This document shows, piece by piece, positions 17,212 to 26,063 of a DNA stretch of 64,000 nucleotides. The DNA comes from Fibrobacter sp. UBA4373 (GTDB taxonomy: Bacteria > Fibrobacterota > Fibrobacteria > Fibrobacterales > Fibrobacteraceae), in assembly GCA_002390045.1 (NCBI GenBank), contig DGSB01000061.1, positions 1 to 64,000 on the forward strand. The letters are read 5' to 3'. The notes beneath the pieces are model-generated. The model saw only the letters and a program-made list of their open reading frames with translations, was not told where the DNA came from and searched no databases. Both the position numbers and the translations under genes were made by a program. Position 1 is the first letter of the stretch; every line of letters begins with the position of its first letter.

Positions 17212-18290
17212 TCCGTAAAATCATCCATATCGATATGGACTGCTTTTTCGCTGCCGTCGAAATGCGAAGCGACCCTTCCCTGCGCGACGTTCCGATGGCA
17301 GTCGGCGGAACCGTGGAGCAGCGCGGAGTACTTTCCACCTGCAACTATCCCGCACGAAAGTTCGGTTTGCATTCGGCAATGTCCACGTACAAAGCGTTCA
17401 AGCTTTGCCCCGAGCTTAAGCTCGTGCCGCCTCACTTCGAAATGTACAAAGCGGAATCTGACGAAATTTTCAAAATCTTTTACCGGTATACAAACCGCGT
17501 CGAAGGCTTAAGCCTTGACGAAGCCTTTTTAGACGTCACCGGAAGCGATACGCAAAATGGTTCCGCATCGCTCATTGCACAAGAAATCCGCGATACCATT
17601 TTCAAAGAGCGCGACGGAATCACGGCAAGCGCAGGCATTGCACCGAACAAGTTTCTTGCCAAAGTCGCAAGCGATTGGAATAAGCCCAACGGCCAATTTA
17701 CCATTAGTCCAAACGATGTAGAAGCGTTCACGCTCGAACTTCCTCTGAATAAAATCCCAGGCGTCGGAAAAGCATGCGATAAAAAACTTGCATCACTAGG
17801 GCTTTCGCTTTGCAAGGACATTCTTCCGCTTTCCCGAGAAACTCTCGCCAAGCACTTTGGAAGTTTTGGAGATTCCCTCTACTTTTTTGCCCGCGGAATC
17901 GACGACCGTCCGGTCGTCACCAGCCGCGTCCGAAAATCCGTTTCCACAGAAAACACTTTTTCCAAAGACATTCAAGGGATCGAAGATTGCGAGCAAGAAC
18001 TCCGCACGATCTATTTTGAATTCTTAAAACGGGCCCACCGTTATGTGGAAAAAGAAAATCAAAAGGTTTTTCCCGCATTTCATTGCTTTGTAAAAATCAA
18101 ATACGCGAATTTCAAATCGACGACGATTGAACGCTGCTTTAAAGACGTATCGTGGAAAAGATTTTCGACGCTATTCCGAGAACGCTACGATTGTAGCCAA
18201 AAAGTCCGCCTATTGGGGGCCGGAATACGCTTAGACGAGCCAGAGGAAGCCGATTCACAAACAGATCTGTTTGAAAGAGAAAAGCTTTGA
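17208..18290 (+). CDS. dinB: DNA polymerase IV
   Basis: A 360-residue Y-family translesion polymerase. Catalytic acids are in HIDMDCFFAAVE (residues 5-15) and SLDEAFLDVTGS (about 103). The helix-hairpin-helix is PLNKIPGVGKACDKKLASLG and the little-finger domain lies beyond about residue 235. It starts with TTG 17208 overlapping the uvrC stop. The length is normal. A C-terminal FER-type tail without a clear beta-clamp motif follows; QTDLF near the end could serve as the clamp-binding peptide (QxxLF). Confidence 0.96.
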   Translation: MIRKIIHIDMDCFFAAVEMRSDPSLRDVPMAVGGTVEQRGVLSTCNYPARKFGLHSAMSTYKAFKLCPELKLVPPHFEMYKAESDEIFKIFYRYTNRVEGLSLDEAFLDVTGSDTQNGSASLIAQEIRDTIFKERDGITASAGIAPNKFLAKVASDWNKPNGQFTISPNDVEAFTLELPLNKIPGVGKACDKKLASLGLSLCKDILPLSRETLAKHFGSFGDSLYFFARGIDDRPVVTSRVRKSVSTENTFSKDIQGIEDCEQELRTIYFEFLKRAHRYVEKENQKVFPAFHCFVKIKYANFKSTTIERCFKDVSWKRFSTLFRERYDCSQKVRLLGAGIRLDEPEEADSQTDLFEREKL

Positions 18291-18347
18291 AATCTCACGG
18301 TTATACTCCTCTCAATTTTTATTATTTTAATCTTGGGGGGATTTAAT

Positions 18348-19262
18348 ATGCGGTCTTTGATTTTTATATTCAGCCTTTGCGTTCTGATTTCATGCGCATC
18401 CAGTTCCACGGCAACGCCTAAAGAATTGGATGTTGAAAAAGAACTTCGCCAAAATTCCTTGGATTTTACAGAACGACAGGGAGAAGTTTCCACTTCTGTC
18501 ATCAAGTCCAAATCCATTTCGAGGCCATCCATCATGGTCCTCCCGGAAAATGCGAAGAATCTCCAAGAAAGCGTCCGCCTTTTAAAAGAAAACCCTTACG
18601 CGGCTGCCGCCGCCAACGCCATTAACGGCTACCTCACCGAAAGGCAATTCCTTGTCAAAGCGGTAGAAGGCTCTTCCCAAATCAATGACGTCGTCAATCT
18701 TCAAAGTGAAATCGCCGGCCAGGACGAAGACCTTTCTTACATCACTAGCCTTTCTTTTGGAGCCGACGTTTACATCCAGTTTTCTACGGATATCCGTCAT
18801 GGTCAAATTCTTGCCAGCCTGAGCGCCTACGAATCTACATCGGCCCGTCTACTCGGATCCCAGACGTCCACGGTAAACGACAACGGAACCCGCAAAGAGG
18901 AACTGATCGCAAGCGCCGTGCACAAGGCTTTGCCGAGTCTTCTGCGCAAAGTCCAATCCTACTGGGACGAAGATTCCCAAATCGGGGTTCCGTACAAAAT
19001 CATTCTGCACTTTACCGGAGATTTTAACGATCTCGATGAAGCCCACGCTCGCGTTTCCACCCTTTTAAAACAACAATTTGTTAAAATCTCCCCCAACGCG
19101 ATGACCGACAGGACATCCGATTACACCGTTTACGTCAATCCGCAAGATTTCGGTGATTCCTACGAAGTCTACAATGCCCTGCGCGCCTCTCTCGGTTCCG
19201 CTTTTAATGTGAAAAAGAATGCTCTTGTTCAAAAACTTTTGATTGTGGAAGTGCAGCCATGA
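18348..19262 (+). CDS. Lipoprotein of unknown function, first gene of an envelope cluster
   Basis: A 304-residue lipoprotein with signal peptide and lipobox LISC (Cys14). The start is ATG 18348, just after GGGGGG. Past a Ser/Thr stretch it begins with IMVLPEN, then a mixed alpha/beta region with a long stretch on tolerance of repeated domains (LSFGADVYIQFSTDI, YKIILHFTGDFNDLDEAHARVSTLLKQQF), like proteins built on FlgT/TolB-N-type folds. It loosely recalls DUF6175. It overlaps the next gene by four bases. The function is not recognised. Confidence 0.75.
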   Translation: MRSLIFIFSLCVLISCASSSTATPKELDVEKELRQNSLDFTERQGEVSTSVIKSKSISRPSIMVLPENAKNLQESVRLLKENPYAAAAANAINGYLTERQFLVKAVEGSSQINDVVNLQSEIAGQDEDLSYITSLSFGADVYIQFSTDIRHGQILASLSAYESTSARLLGSQTSTVNDNGTRKEELIASAVHKALPSLLRKVQSYWDEDSQIGVPYKIILHFTGDFNDLDEAHARVSTLLKQQFVKISPNAMTDRTSDYTVYVNPQDFGDSYEVYNALRASLGSAFNVKKNALVQKLLIVEVQP

Positions 19263-20467
19263 CACGCTTCTTTGTCATTTTTTTCCTATGTGCCATTGCC
19301 GTTTGCGAAGCCCGCATCGTCACGTTTACAGCCACGTCCACTGTTTCGCAAGAAGATGCCGACAAGCAGGCGATGGCAGGCGTCGCCATGCAAATTCGGT
19401 CGCACATTTCCGTTTCGCATACCTTGCAAAAATCCGAATCGAAAAATTCAAAGCAATCCGATTTGCAAAAAAAGTACACTGAAAACATCCATGTTCAATC
19501 GGAATTGACTTTGGACGGAGTAGAATTAAAACGCCGAAAAATTAAAAAAGACCTATGGGAAAGCACGGCTAAACTCGATACAGACAAAGCCACCGCGTCC
19601 CTTCGCCAAAAATTAACAGAAACCAAATTTGAAGCGCATAAATTAGACTCCATCATTTGCAATGCCATCGGACTTCACCAGTTCGAAACCGCGATCAAAG
19701 CTTATGGAGAGTTAGTCCCATTACAACTCTCGCACCAACGTGCCGCAGCGGACATTTCCATTTTTGAAGTACTGGACAAATCCGAAATTTTTGGCGCAAA
19801 CGTTCCCGCCCTGGAAATGATGATTTCCGAAGCCGTCGCCGGGTTAGAAATTTCCTTTGAAGGGGACGTCCCAACCCAGGTCGAAAATGACGCTTTGGGA
19901 CCATTCCGAATTCTCGTCCAAGATCCCCGCGGTCCCATTCCAAAGATCAAAGTTCTTGCCGAGCAAAATCAAAAAATTGTGGCCGAAGCCCTCACGGATT
20001 CAAACGGCATTGCCATTTTCCACTTAAGAAACATCGAAACCTTCAAGGGCGAACATTCGATTACCTTCCGGATTTTTATTCCCAAATTCGGAAAGCAAAG
20101 TTCCAATCTGGAAAAAAGAATTTCTTACCATTCCGACATTCCCAAATGCTCTTACACGATGAGTTGCCAAGGAGACGGTGCCACCTGTATCGCCGTCGAG
20201 AACCTTTTCGCCAAAGCCGGTTTTGAAGAAATCAAGAACAGTAAGAATCTATCTGTCCAAATTAAGGATCTAGGGACAAAGGTTTTTGAAGGCGGTCCCA
20301 AAAAGATTTCAACCGTGGAACTCCTGCTTTCGCTCTCTGGCGAAAAAATTCGTTATTCCAAGCAGATAAAAGGGACCGGATCGTCGGAATTCTCTGCCAA
20401 ATCGAACGCGATTTATAAAATTTCCGTTTCAGAAATCCAACAAGCCCTTCAACCGCTTTGCGAATGA
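19259..20467 (+). CDS. Secreted protein with an LPP20-like N-terminal domain
   Basis: A 402-residue protein with signal peptide (MTRFFVIFFLCAIAVCEA). Residues 20-135 match the LPP20 pattern: AxxxAxAGVAMQIRSHISVSHTLQKS, then SELTLDGVELKRRK. Residues about 210-300 look like an immunoglobulin-like or carboxypeptidase-regulatory fold (RGPIPKIKVLAEQNQKIVAEALTDSNGIAIFHL). The C-terminal 100 residues resemble the upstream lipoprotein in style (CIAVENLFAKAGFEEIKN). It overlaps both neighbours by a few bases, so it belongs to a tight four-gene operon at 18348-21802. It probably acts in the cell envelope. Confidence 0.7.
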   Translation: MTRFFVIFFLCAIAVCEARIVTFTATSTVSQEDADKQAMAGVAMQIRSHISVSHTLQKSESKNSKQSDLQKKYTENIHVQSELTLDGVELKRRKIKKDLWESTAKLDTDKATASLRQKLTETKFEAHKLDSIICNAIGLHQFETAIKAYGELVPLQLSHQRAAADISIFEVLDKSEIFGANVPALEMMISEAVAGLEISFEGDVPTQVENDALGPFRILVQDPRGPIPKIKVLAEQNQKIVAEALTDSNGIAIFHLRNIETFKGEHSITFRIFIPKFGKQSSNLEKRISYHSDIPKCSYTMSCQGDGATCIAVENLFAKAGFEEIKNSKNLSVQIKDLGTKVFEGGPKKISTVELLLSLSGEKIRYSKQIKGTGSSEFSAKSNAIYKISVSEIQQALQPLCE

Positions 20468-21129
20468 TGAAATTGAAAAAAATTTTATTCTTCTGGATTG
20501 CGTTCACCACAACGCTTTTTGCTTTTTCACAAGAAGAATCCCCCATTGACGACCGAGCCAAATTTTTGTCGGAAGAGGAACGCGCTTCCTTTGAAGCTTA
20601 CGCAGGCGAGCTCTACGAAAAGACTCATTTTTCGCTCTATCTGTACACGGACGATTCTGAAGTGCGCAACCCGGAGCCCTTCGCGGATTCCCTTTGCCAA
20701 GCAGGCGTACAAAGAGATTCTTTACGTGCAGTCATCTTCATCGACGGATCTTCGCATTACCGTTATTTAGCAACGTCCCCAGCAGCCAAAAAATTCATTT
20801 CCAAAGAAATGGCAGAACGTTTGGCGCAAAAGTATCTGCTGCCGGAATTTCGCAAGGATCGCTACGGGCAAGGCATCATTGTCTTTGGGGCAGAACTCGC
20901 CAAAAACGTCGCCCGATTAAACGATGTCCGTTTAAGTTCCCGTCTGCCGAGACCTTCGAAGGACGGGCTTCCTGGAATCGCCTGGTTTTTAATGATCGCG
21001 GTTCTTGCCACCATTCTCGTCGCCTTTGCTTATTTTGCCCGTCAAAGCCACCGGGCCAAGCGCCGAGAAAAAATCCGGGAATTTGGCGGTTTCCCTCACC
21101 ACAAAATGGATTCCGGTTTCGGAGGTTAA
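20464..21129 (+). CDS. TPM-domain membrane-anchored protein
   Basis: A 221-residue protein with an N-terminal signal (KLKKILFFWIAFTTTLFAFS), a TPM domain at about 25-160 (FLSEEERASFEAYAGELYEKTHFSLYLYT, LRAVIFIDG, GQGIIVFGAEL) and one transmembrane helix (GIAWFLMIAVLATILVAFAYF), followed by a basic tail ending FGG. TPM/YgcG proteins are membrane-associated and often occur with LemA; no LemA gene is present here. The start is one of two adjacent ATG codons (20464 or 20467) overlapping the previous stop. Confidence 0.8.
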   Translation: MMKLKKILFFWIAFTTTLFAFSQEESPIDDRAKFLSEEERASFEAYAGELYEKTHFSLYLYTDDSEVRNPEPFADSLCQAGVQRDSLRAVIFIDGSSHYRYLATSPAAKKFISKEMAERLAQKYLLPEFRKDRYGQGIIVFGAELAKNVARLNDVRLSSRLPRPSKDGLPGIAWFLMIAVLATILVAFAYFARQSHRAKRREKIREFGGFPHHKMDSGFGG

Positions 21130-21130
21130 T

Positions 21131-21802
21131 ATGAAAAAGATTTTGACTCTGCAAGACATTACGAGTTCTTCTTGGGGGGAACGTTTTCACGAAGCCTTCG
21201 GCGCCAATTTGAAATCCGTCTTTTTGCATGGGAACTGCCTTTATGAAGGTTTTGATGCGTTGCACGAATCCTGGCAGGTCAGCCTTATCCTCGAAAGCGA
21301 CAAGCCGAGCGAGTTGCAAAACGCGCATGCGATTGCCCGCGAAATGAGCAAGGATAATCTCAAATTCGGATATTTCTTTACCGAAGATTTTTTGCGCTCG
21401 AAATCAAACATCTATCCGCTTGAATTTTTGCACATTTCCCAAAAGAACGTTCCGCTTTTCGGCAATGCCCCGCTCGCCGGTTTCGTTCCAAACGCAGACG
21501 CTCTCCAGGCCGAATGCAAACGAGAACTCGAAAATCGAAAGCTCCAATTGCTCCGCGAATTTTCCCGTATCCAAGCAGGGATTTCCCCGATGGATTTTTT
21601 CATTGAGGCCTATGAAGAAATCTACCCGATCTTATACGGGATTGCATACTTGCAAACAAAAGGATATCCGCAGAACCGGGCAGAAATCGCTCAGGCGTTC
21701 CCTGCTTTTGAAATCCAAGAACCGGCTCTGGATTATAAGCAGAACGTGGAGCGCGCAGACCAATTCTTCGCGTCCCTCGATCAGCTGATCCAAAGTCTTT
21801 AA
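21131..21802 (+). CDS. Nucleotidyltransferase-like protein of unknown function
   Basis: A 223-residue protein starting at ATG 21131, five bases after GGAGG. It has no signal peptide, unlike its operon partners. The N-terminal NLKSVFLHGNCLYEGFD..SLILESD resembles the GSxxxG..D layout of minimal nucleotidyltransferases, but the Gly-Ser and the Asp pair are degraded (HGNC, no DxD). SKSNIYPLEFLHISQKNVPLFGN matches a pattern I recall from an unnamed nucleotidyltransferase-like family. An inactive or divergent fold is likely. The gene ends overlapping the convergent nnrD gene by four bases. Confidence 0.6.
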   Translation: MKKILTLQDITSSSWGERFHEAFGANLKSVFLHGNCLYEGFDALHESWQVSLILESDKPSELQNAHAIAREMSKDNLKFGYFFTEDFLRSKSNIYPLEFLHISQKNVPLFGNAPLAGFVPNADALQAECKRELENRKLQLLREFSRIQAGISPMDFFIEAYEEIYPILYGIAYLQTKGYPQNRAEIAQAFPAFEIQEPALDYKQNVERADQFFASLDQLIQSL

Positions 21803-22653
21803 TTCTGAATTTTTAAAATGGCCCGCGCAATGTAACGCGGCAAATCCGAAGCGAGCACTCCATATTCGGAAAGTTCCGTTGCCGCGATTTCACCGGCTAG
21901 GCCATGGATTTTAGCCCCGAGAACAGCCGCGTCAAACGGTTCCATTCCTTGAGCCAAAAGCCCTGCAATGATCCCCGTAAGGCAGTCTCCCGAGCCCGCT
22001 TTAGCAAGAGCCGAACAGCCGGTTTCATTGACGCGAAATTCATCTCCCTTCGCAATGACCGTGCGATGTCCTTTCAACAAGACAACCGCTCCGAATTTTT
22101 TCGAAGCTTCTCGCGCGGAATCAATCCGGTTCTTTTGAATATCCTCTACGGTTGTGTTCAGCAATCTCGAAAGTTCTTTCGGGTGAGGCGTCATCACCGC
22201 AGAATTTTTTAAATCCATTGTTTTGCCGGATTTGGCAAGCATATTCAAACCGTCGGCGTCCAAAACAAAGGGAACTTCTTTTCTTAAAAAGAGTTCTATT
22301 AAGGACATCACGAGCGTCGGTAAATTTTCCGGATAGTTGCCGATAGCCGAAATTCCGCAGCCCAAAGAGCAGACCGTTCCAGGCAAAAGCCGTTCCGCAA
22401 TCACTTCAACCGTTTCTCTGGACATCGTAAGCCCATTCTGCGGAAGCGGCAAATAAACGGCATCCGGCAACTGCGACGCTACCGATTCCACCACTGGCGG
22501 GATCGCCGCAAGGGTGACATAGCCAGCTCCGACTCGCAGCGCGGAGACGCTCGAAAGGTAAGCTGCACCCCGATAATTCACAGAACCCGCAATATTCAGC
22601 ACATTGCCAAAGGTGAATTTATTCGAATCGCTCGGTCGCAGAGGAAGCCGCAT
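21799..22653 (-). CDS. nnrD: ADP/ATP-dependent NAD(P)H-hydrate dehydratase
   Basis: A 284-residue YjeF C-terminal (ribokinase-like) enzyme that repairs damaged NAD(P)H hydrates. Seen: NIAGSVNYRGAAYLSSVSALRVGAGYV near the N-terminus, PFVLDADGLN, MTPHPKELSRLL, VVLLKGH and the catalytic loop AKAGSGDCLTGIIAGLLAQG. The N-terminal epimerase domain, often fused, is absent, so this is the stand-alone form. Its ATG directly follows the ispD stop in a FISUMP-ispD-nnrD operon. Confidence 0.95.
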   Translation of the reverse strand: MRLPLRPSDSNKFTFGNVLNIAGSVNYRGAAYLSSVSALRVGAGYVTLAAIPPVVESVASQLPDAVYLPLPQNGLTMSRETVEVIAERLLPGTVCSLGCGISAIGNYPENLPTLVMSLIELFLRKEVPFVLDADGLNMLAKSGKTMDLKNSAVMTPHPKELSRLLNTTVEDIQKNRIDSAREASKKFGAVVLLKGHRTVIAKGDEFRVNETGCSALAKAGSGDCLTGIIAGLLAQGMEPFDAAVLGAKIHGLAGEIAATELSEYGVLASDLPRYIARAILKIQN

Positions 22654-22654
22654 A

Positions 22655-23362
22655 TCAATTCTCCAAAAGAGCCCGGAACCTTTCCAAATCAGCAGTCGTC
22701 GTCAGCTTGTCGTTCAGGGTATTCCCAGGGACAATGTAAACGGGAACTCCAAAATGTTCCAAAATCGACGCTTCATCTGTCGGAAGGAACGCCAACGGTT
22801 CCGCTTCTATTTTTGCATAGAGCTCACGGAAAAGCTTCACCGAGGCCGCTTGCGGGGTCTGTGCTAAATAAATTTTTTCACGCGGGATCGTGCGTTCCAC
22901 CTTTCCATCTTCCACCACTTTAACCGTATCGACCGAAGGCCGTGCCACAAGGCATGCGCCTTTCGTTTCAAGGGTTTCCATCACCTGCAAAATCAATTCT
23001 TCGGAAAGCAGCGGACGAGCCACATCATGAACCAGGGCGAATTCCACGTCGGCAGAAAGCGCTTCAATCCCATTTTGCACCGACTGCCAACGTTCCTTGC
23101 CTCCGACAACAATCTTGACTTTTTCGGCAAACGGAAAATTTTGCAGATCCGTTTCGAAGTGGGACTTCCAATCCGCCGGAACAGCCAGCACGACTTCGGC
23201 AATCTGTGGCATTTTGGCAAAAGTTTCAAGCGAATAATGGTACACAGGCTTTCCTCCCAAATCGATCAATTGTTTGGGAAGGGCCGAGCCCATGCGCTTT
23301 CCAAGTCCACCTGCAGGGAGAACTGCGGCAAATTTTTTTTCTGATTTCAAATTATTTGGCAT
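22655..23362 (-). CDS. ispD: 2-C-methyl-D-erythritol 4-phosphate cytidylyltransferase
   Basis: A 235-residue enzyme of the non-mevalonate isoprenoid pathway (CTP + MEP to CDP-ME). Motifs: LPAGGLGKRMGSALPKQLIDLGGKP near the N-terminus, VHDVARPLL, AQTPQAA, TDEASILEHFG and the C-terminal NDKLTTTADLERF. The start chosen is ATG 23362 (MPNNLK), which overlaps the end of the FISUMP gene by 11 bases; longer in-frame extensions lie within that gene. The family usually has IspF nearby; none is seen here. Confidence 0.95.
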   Translation of the reverse strand: MPNNLKSEKKFAAVLPAGGLGKRMGSALPKQLIDLGGKPVYHYSLETFAKMPQIAEVVLAVPADWKSHFETDLQNFPFAEKVKIVVGGKERWQSVQNGIEALSADVEFALVHDVARPLLSEELILQVMETLETKGACLVARPSVDTVKVVEDGKVERTIPREKIYLAQTPQAASVKLFRELYAKIEAEPLAFLPTDEASILEHFGVPVYIVPGNTLNDKLTTTADLERFRALLEN

Positions 23363-24281
23363 TTTGTACACAGCGAACGGAATAACCCGCCGTTTTAAAG
23401 TTGTAGTAGCGGTAAATATCGGAAGCGTCATAACTCAAGCTGCGGTAATAAGCAGTCGTCGAATCCCGCTCCGTCGATGTCCAATAATAAGTGTGAAAGC
23501 CTTGATACATATAGGAGCCTTCATAGACAATTCCCGAAGGCAGTGCGCGGAAGCCCATCGCATCATTTCCATTTCCCGACGCTTCTTCATCGTTTTGCCA
23601 ACCTTCACGCGACTTTAACTTTGTACCGCCATCGTCACCTAAGACTTTTGTGAGTTCGCTCCATTCGGCATCGGACGGAAGTCTCCAACCTTTGGGGCAG
23701 ATCCGCTTTGCCGTTTCAAAGTCATACAGGCGACCATACTTCCGGCAATTATCCCGCTTCTTTCCGTAGCAAGAGGATCCCGAAAATGTCCACGAGTTCA
23801 GGTTTTTAGTCATCCAGCGAAGATTTCCAATGACGACTGTTTCCTGATCGTCCATGCAGGCTTTAAAACCAGCCGAAATCTGGACCGAATCCCCGGGCAT
23901 GGTAAAGCTTGCCGAGTCCGCCGAAAAGACGTTCAACGCTTTGGAATATTTGGAAGGAGAAACCGACCAGCCATTAAAACAAAGGCTTTCGCTTTTACTT
24001 TCCAAGGCGAGAACGACCGAAGCGCCTTCCGCATAGACTCCGGAACCCGAAGCTCCCTTGACCGTAAGCGGAAAGACCGTAGCCGCTGACGAAGAGCTCG
24101 CCAGTTCAGAGCTAGAGCTTTCTCCAACTGAAGACGAAAGACTGTGAACCACGGTTTTGGCGTTTAACGGCAAAGCCACTTTTTCACTTTCCGATCTTTT
24201 TTCTGGAGAATTTTCCTGAGATTCCTGTGCAGAACAGGCAAATACAAATAAAGCGCTCCAAATCAGCCATAAAATTCGCAT
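23352..24281 (-). CDS. Lipoprotein with Fibrobacter major paralogous (FISUMP) domain
   Basis: A 309-residue surface lipoprotein. Signal peptide with lipobox VFAC (Cys16), a Ser-rich linker (about 45-70), an InlB/Listeria-repeat-like beta domain (GYVYAEGASVVLAL-type, 70-140) and a C-terminal FISUMP domain (about 145-307: RWMTKNLN, YGRLYDFETAKRICPKGWRLPSDAEW, YYWTSTE, SVRCVQ). The domain family is greatly expanded in Fibrobacter, so this gene is strong evidence for the host group. It is thought to be surface exposed; its function is unknown. It is transcribed ahead of ispD. Confidence 0.93.
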   Translation of the reverse strand: MRILWLIWSALFVFACSAQESQENSPEKRSESEKVALPLNAKTVVHSLSSSVGESSSSELASSSSAATVFPLTVKGASGSGVYAEGASVVLALESKSESLCFNGWSVSPSKYSKALNVFSADSASFTMPGDSVQISAGFKACMDDQETVVIGNLRWMTKNLNSWTFSGSSCYGKKRDNCRKYGRLYDFETAKRICPKGWRLPSDAEWSELTKVLGDDGGTKLKSREGWQNDEEASGNGNDAMGFRALPSGIVYEGSYMYQGFHTYYWTSTERDSTTAYYRSLSYDASDIYRYYNFKTAGYSVRCVQNAK

Positions 24282-24321
24282 TTCCGTCTCCTTGTTAAAG
24301 GAAAAATAATAATTTCACTTT

Positions 24322-25200
24322 ATGGCAAAAAAAGTCGTCTGTTTTCTCCTTGGATCAGGACATATGGGCAAGATCCATCTGCAACATCTGGAATCCCAAG
24401 GAATCGAGGTGCACTCGTTTGATGGAATCGAAGATTGCCATGCCTTTTTGCGAGAATGCAAAAATTACACCCAGGATCCGGAAGCCTCGTATTTTACCCT
24501 GATCGCGACGCCCGCTTCAACCCATTATGAATACGTCAAATCGGCCTTGGAGCACGGTCTGGACATTTTTGTAGAAAAGCCTCTCGCCACGTCTCTTGCC
24601 GATGCCGAAGAGCTGATCCAATTTGCCAAGGACCATCAAAGGTTGCTGTTCGTCGGTCATTGCGAATGCTACAGTAACGCTTTCGAAAAATCCAAGCCTT
24701 TCTTCCTCGACATCTGTAAACGTTATCCGCTGGAATCCTTGAGCTTTGTCCGGTACAATTCCCCGACAGAGCGGTGTCGGGACGTTTCCTCGGTCTGGGA
24801 CATCGGCGTCCACGATTACGCTCTTTTTTATGAATTGAAACGAATCGCTCCGCTGACCGACTGGCGAAGAGTCCAGGTCACCTTTGACGAAGACCGCGAT
24901 TCGGCATATCCCATTCGTATGATTTACGCGACCTTCCACGGAAAAGACCGGAGCCGTCCCTTCTGGAGGCTCGATTTAAATCCCAACCATCCGATTACGC
25001 TCAAAACCCATAAAAGCTCCATTTACGTTCCGGAAGAAGCCTCGACCGATGCGGTATCTAACGAGCAACGAGAATTTCTGCGCCTGTTGAATCTCCCGCA
25101 AAATTTGCGAGAAAAAGAAATGATGCAAAATTTGGAAACGGCCCTTTTTGCCGTCCAGACCGCAGAGCTTTATTCAACGAGCCCAAACAGCCCAAAATAA
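24322..25200 (+). CDS. Gfo/Idh/MocA-family oxidoreductase
   Basis: A 292-residue NAD(P)-dependent sugar-type dehydrogenase. The Rossmann motif is LLGSGHMGKIHLQHL (residues 8-22), followed by LIATPASTHYEYVKSALEHG, the catalytic-type EKPLA near residue 92 and WDIGVHDYALF for the C-terminal domain. It is rather short for the family (usually 330-380). It is divergent from the FISUMP gene and convergent with the prepilin peptidase gene, whose end overlaps it by 31 bases. The substrate is unknown. Confidence 0.88.
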   Translation: MAKKVVCFLLGSGHMGKIHLQHLESQGIEVHSFDGIEDCHAFLRECKNYTQDPEASYFTLIATPASTHYEYVKSALEHGLDIFVEKPLATSLADAEELIQFAKDHQRLLFVGHCECYSNAFEKSKPFFLDICKRYPLESLSFVRYNSPTERCRDVSSVWDIGVHDYALFYELKRIAPLTDWRRVQVTFDEDRDSAYPIRMIYATFHGKDRSRPFWRLDLNPNHPITLKTHKSSIYVPEEASTDAVSNEQREFLRLLNLPQNLREKEMMQNLETALFAVQTAELYSTSPNSPK

Positions 25201-25988
25201 TACGTCATAAAAAGATCGCCAAAGCGATAGACGATCGGAGCCGCGACCGCAAGGAACGGTCCAAACGGGATTTCCTTGCTTTCCTCTTTTTTGATCATTC
25301 GATACGGCACCATAATCAGAATGCCGAGGAAAGACGCAAGCACAAGCGCCGCAAAGGCATGCCCCACACCCATCAGGGCTCCAAAGCCCGCCACGAGCTT
25401 CACATCGCCCAATCCCATTGCGTCGCGTTTTAAAATTTTCCCGGCGACAAAACCAATCAGGTAAAGGCCGCCCCCCGCAAACAGCGCCCCAAGAATACTC
25501 GAAAGCGGGGTGATTCCACCCGGAAAAAACGACAAGGCAATGCCAACCACAACTCCGCCAAGGCTAATCGAGTCGGGAATCAGCTTGAATTCAAAATCGA
25601 CCGCCGCTACCGGATAGATTCCGAGAAGCAGCCAAAACAGGGCAAAAGAATCCGCCCAATGGGACACCGGTTCGGTCAACGAAAACGGATAGTTCGCAAG
25701 AAGCAACGCAAATGCGCCTAAAAGCCCGCAAAGGGCCTCCCCTATCGGATACCGGATGCTTATCGGTTTGTGGCAGCAAGCGCTCTTTCCTCGCAAAAGA
25801 AGCCATCCGATAACCGGGAGATTATACCAGATCGGAATCCGCTTTTTACAATGCGGGCAAAAAGAGGGAGGGCTGATCAGGGAAATCCCGCGAGGCATGC
25901 GGTACACGATCACATTGTAAAAACTTCCCACACAGGCGCCCAGCATGGCGAAGAGAATAGCCACATACCAAAGAGGAATTTCATTCAT
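25170..25988 (-). CDS. Prepilin peptidase/N-methyltransferase (A24 family)
   Basis: A 272-residue membrane aspartyl protease. The N-terminal GACVGSFYNVIVYRMP and the cysteine domain (residues 37-75) precede about seven helices. Catalytic aspartates are in VDFEFKLIPDSI and GLGDVKLV. The first zinc CxxC is present (CPHC); in the second the pattern is SACCHKPIS where CxxC is expected, so one ligand appears shifted. It processes type IV pilin or type II pseudopilin precursors. No pilus or secretion genes lie in this window. Confidence 0.92.
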   Translation of the reverse strand: MNEIPLWYVAILFAMLGACVGSFYNVIVYRMPRGISLISPPSFCPHCKKRIPIWYNLPVIGWLLLRGKSACCHKPISIRYPIGEALCGLLGAFALLLANYPFSLTEPVSHWADSFALFWLLLGIYPVAAVDFEFKLIPDSISLGGVVVGIALSFFPGGITPLSSILGALFAGGGLYLIGFVAGKILKRDAMGLGDVKLVAGFGALMGVGHAFAALVLASFLGILIMVPYRMIKKEESKEIPFGPFLAVAAPIVYRFGDLFMTYYFGLFGLVE

Positions 25989-26039
25989 ATTCTAAAGATA
26001 GTTTTGAAATTGTGAATTTTGAATCTACTTTTAGAATAT
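25987..26039. repeat. Perfect 10-bp inverted repeat in the divergent promoter region
   Basis: ATATTCTAAA (25987-25996) and TTTAGAATAT (26030-26039) bracket 33 bases between the prepilin peptidase start and the giant lipoprotein gene. The arm near 26039 contains a TAGAAT box that could serve the rightward promoter; the left arm overlaps the peptidase start codon. The function is unproven. Confidence 0.4.
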
Positions 26040-26063
26040 AAATAGACCCTACGGTATTATTGT

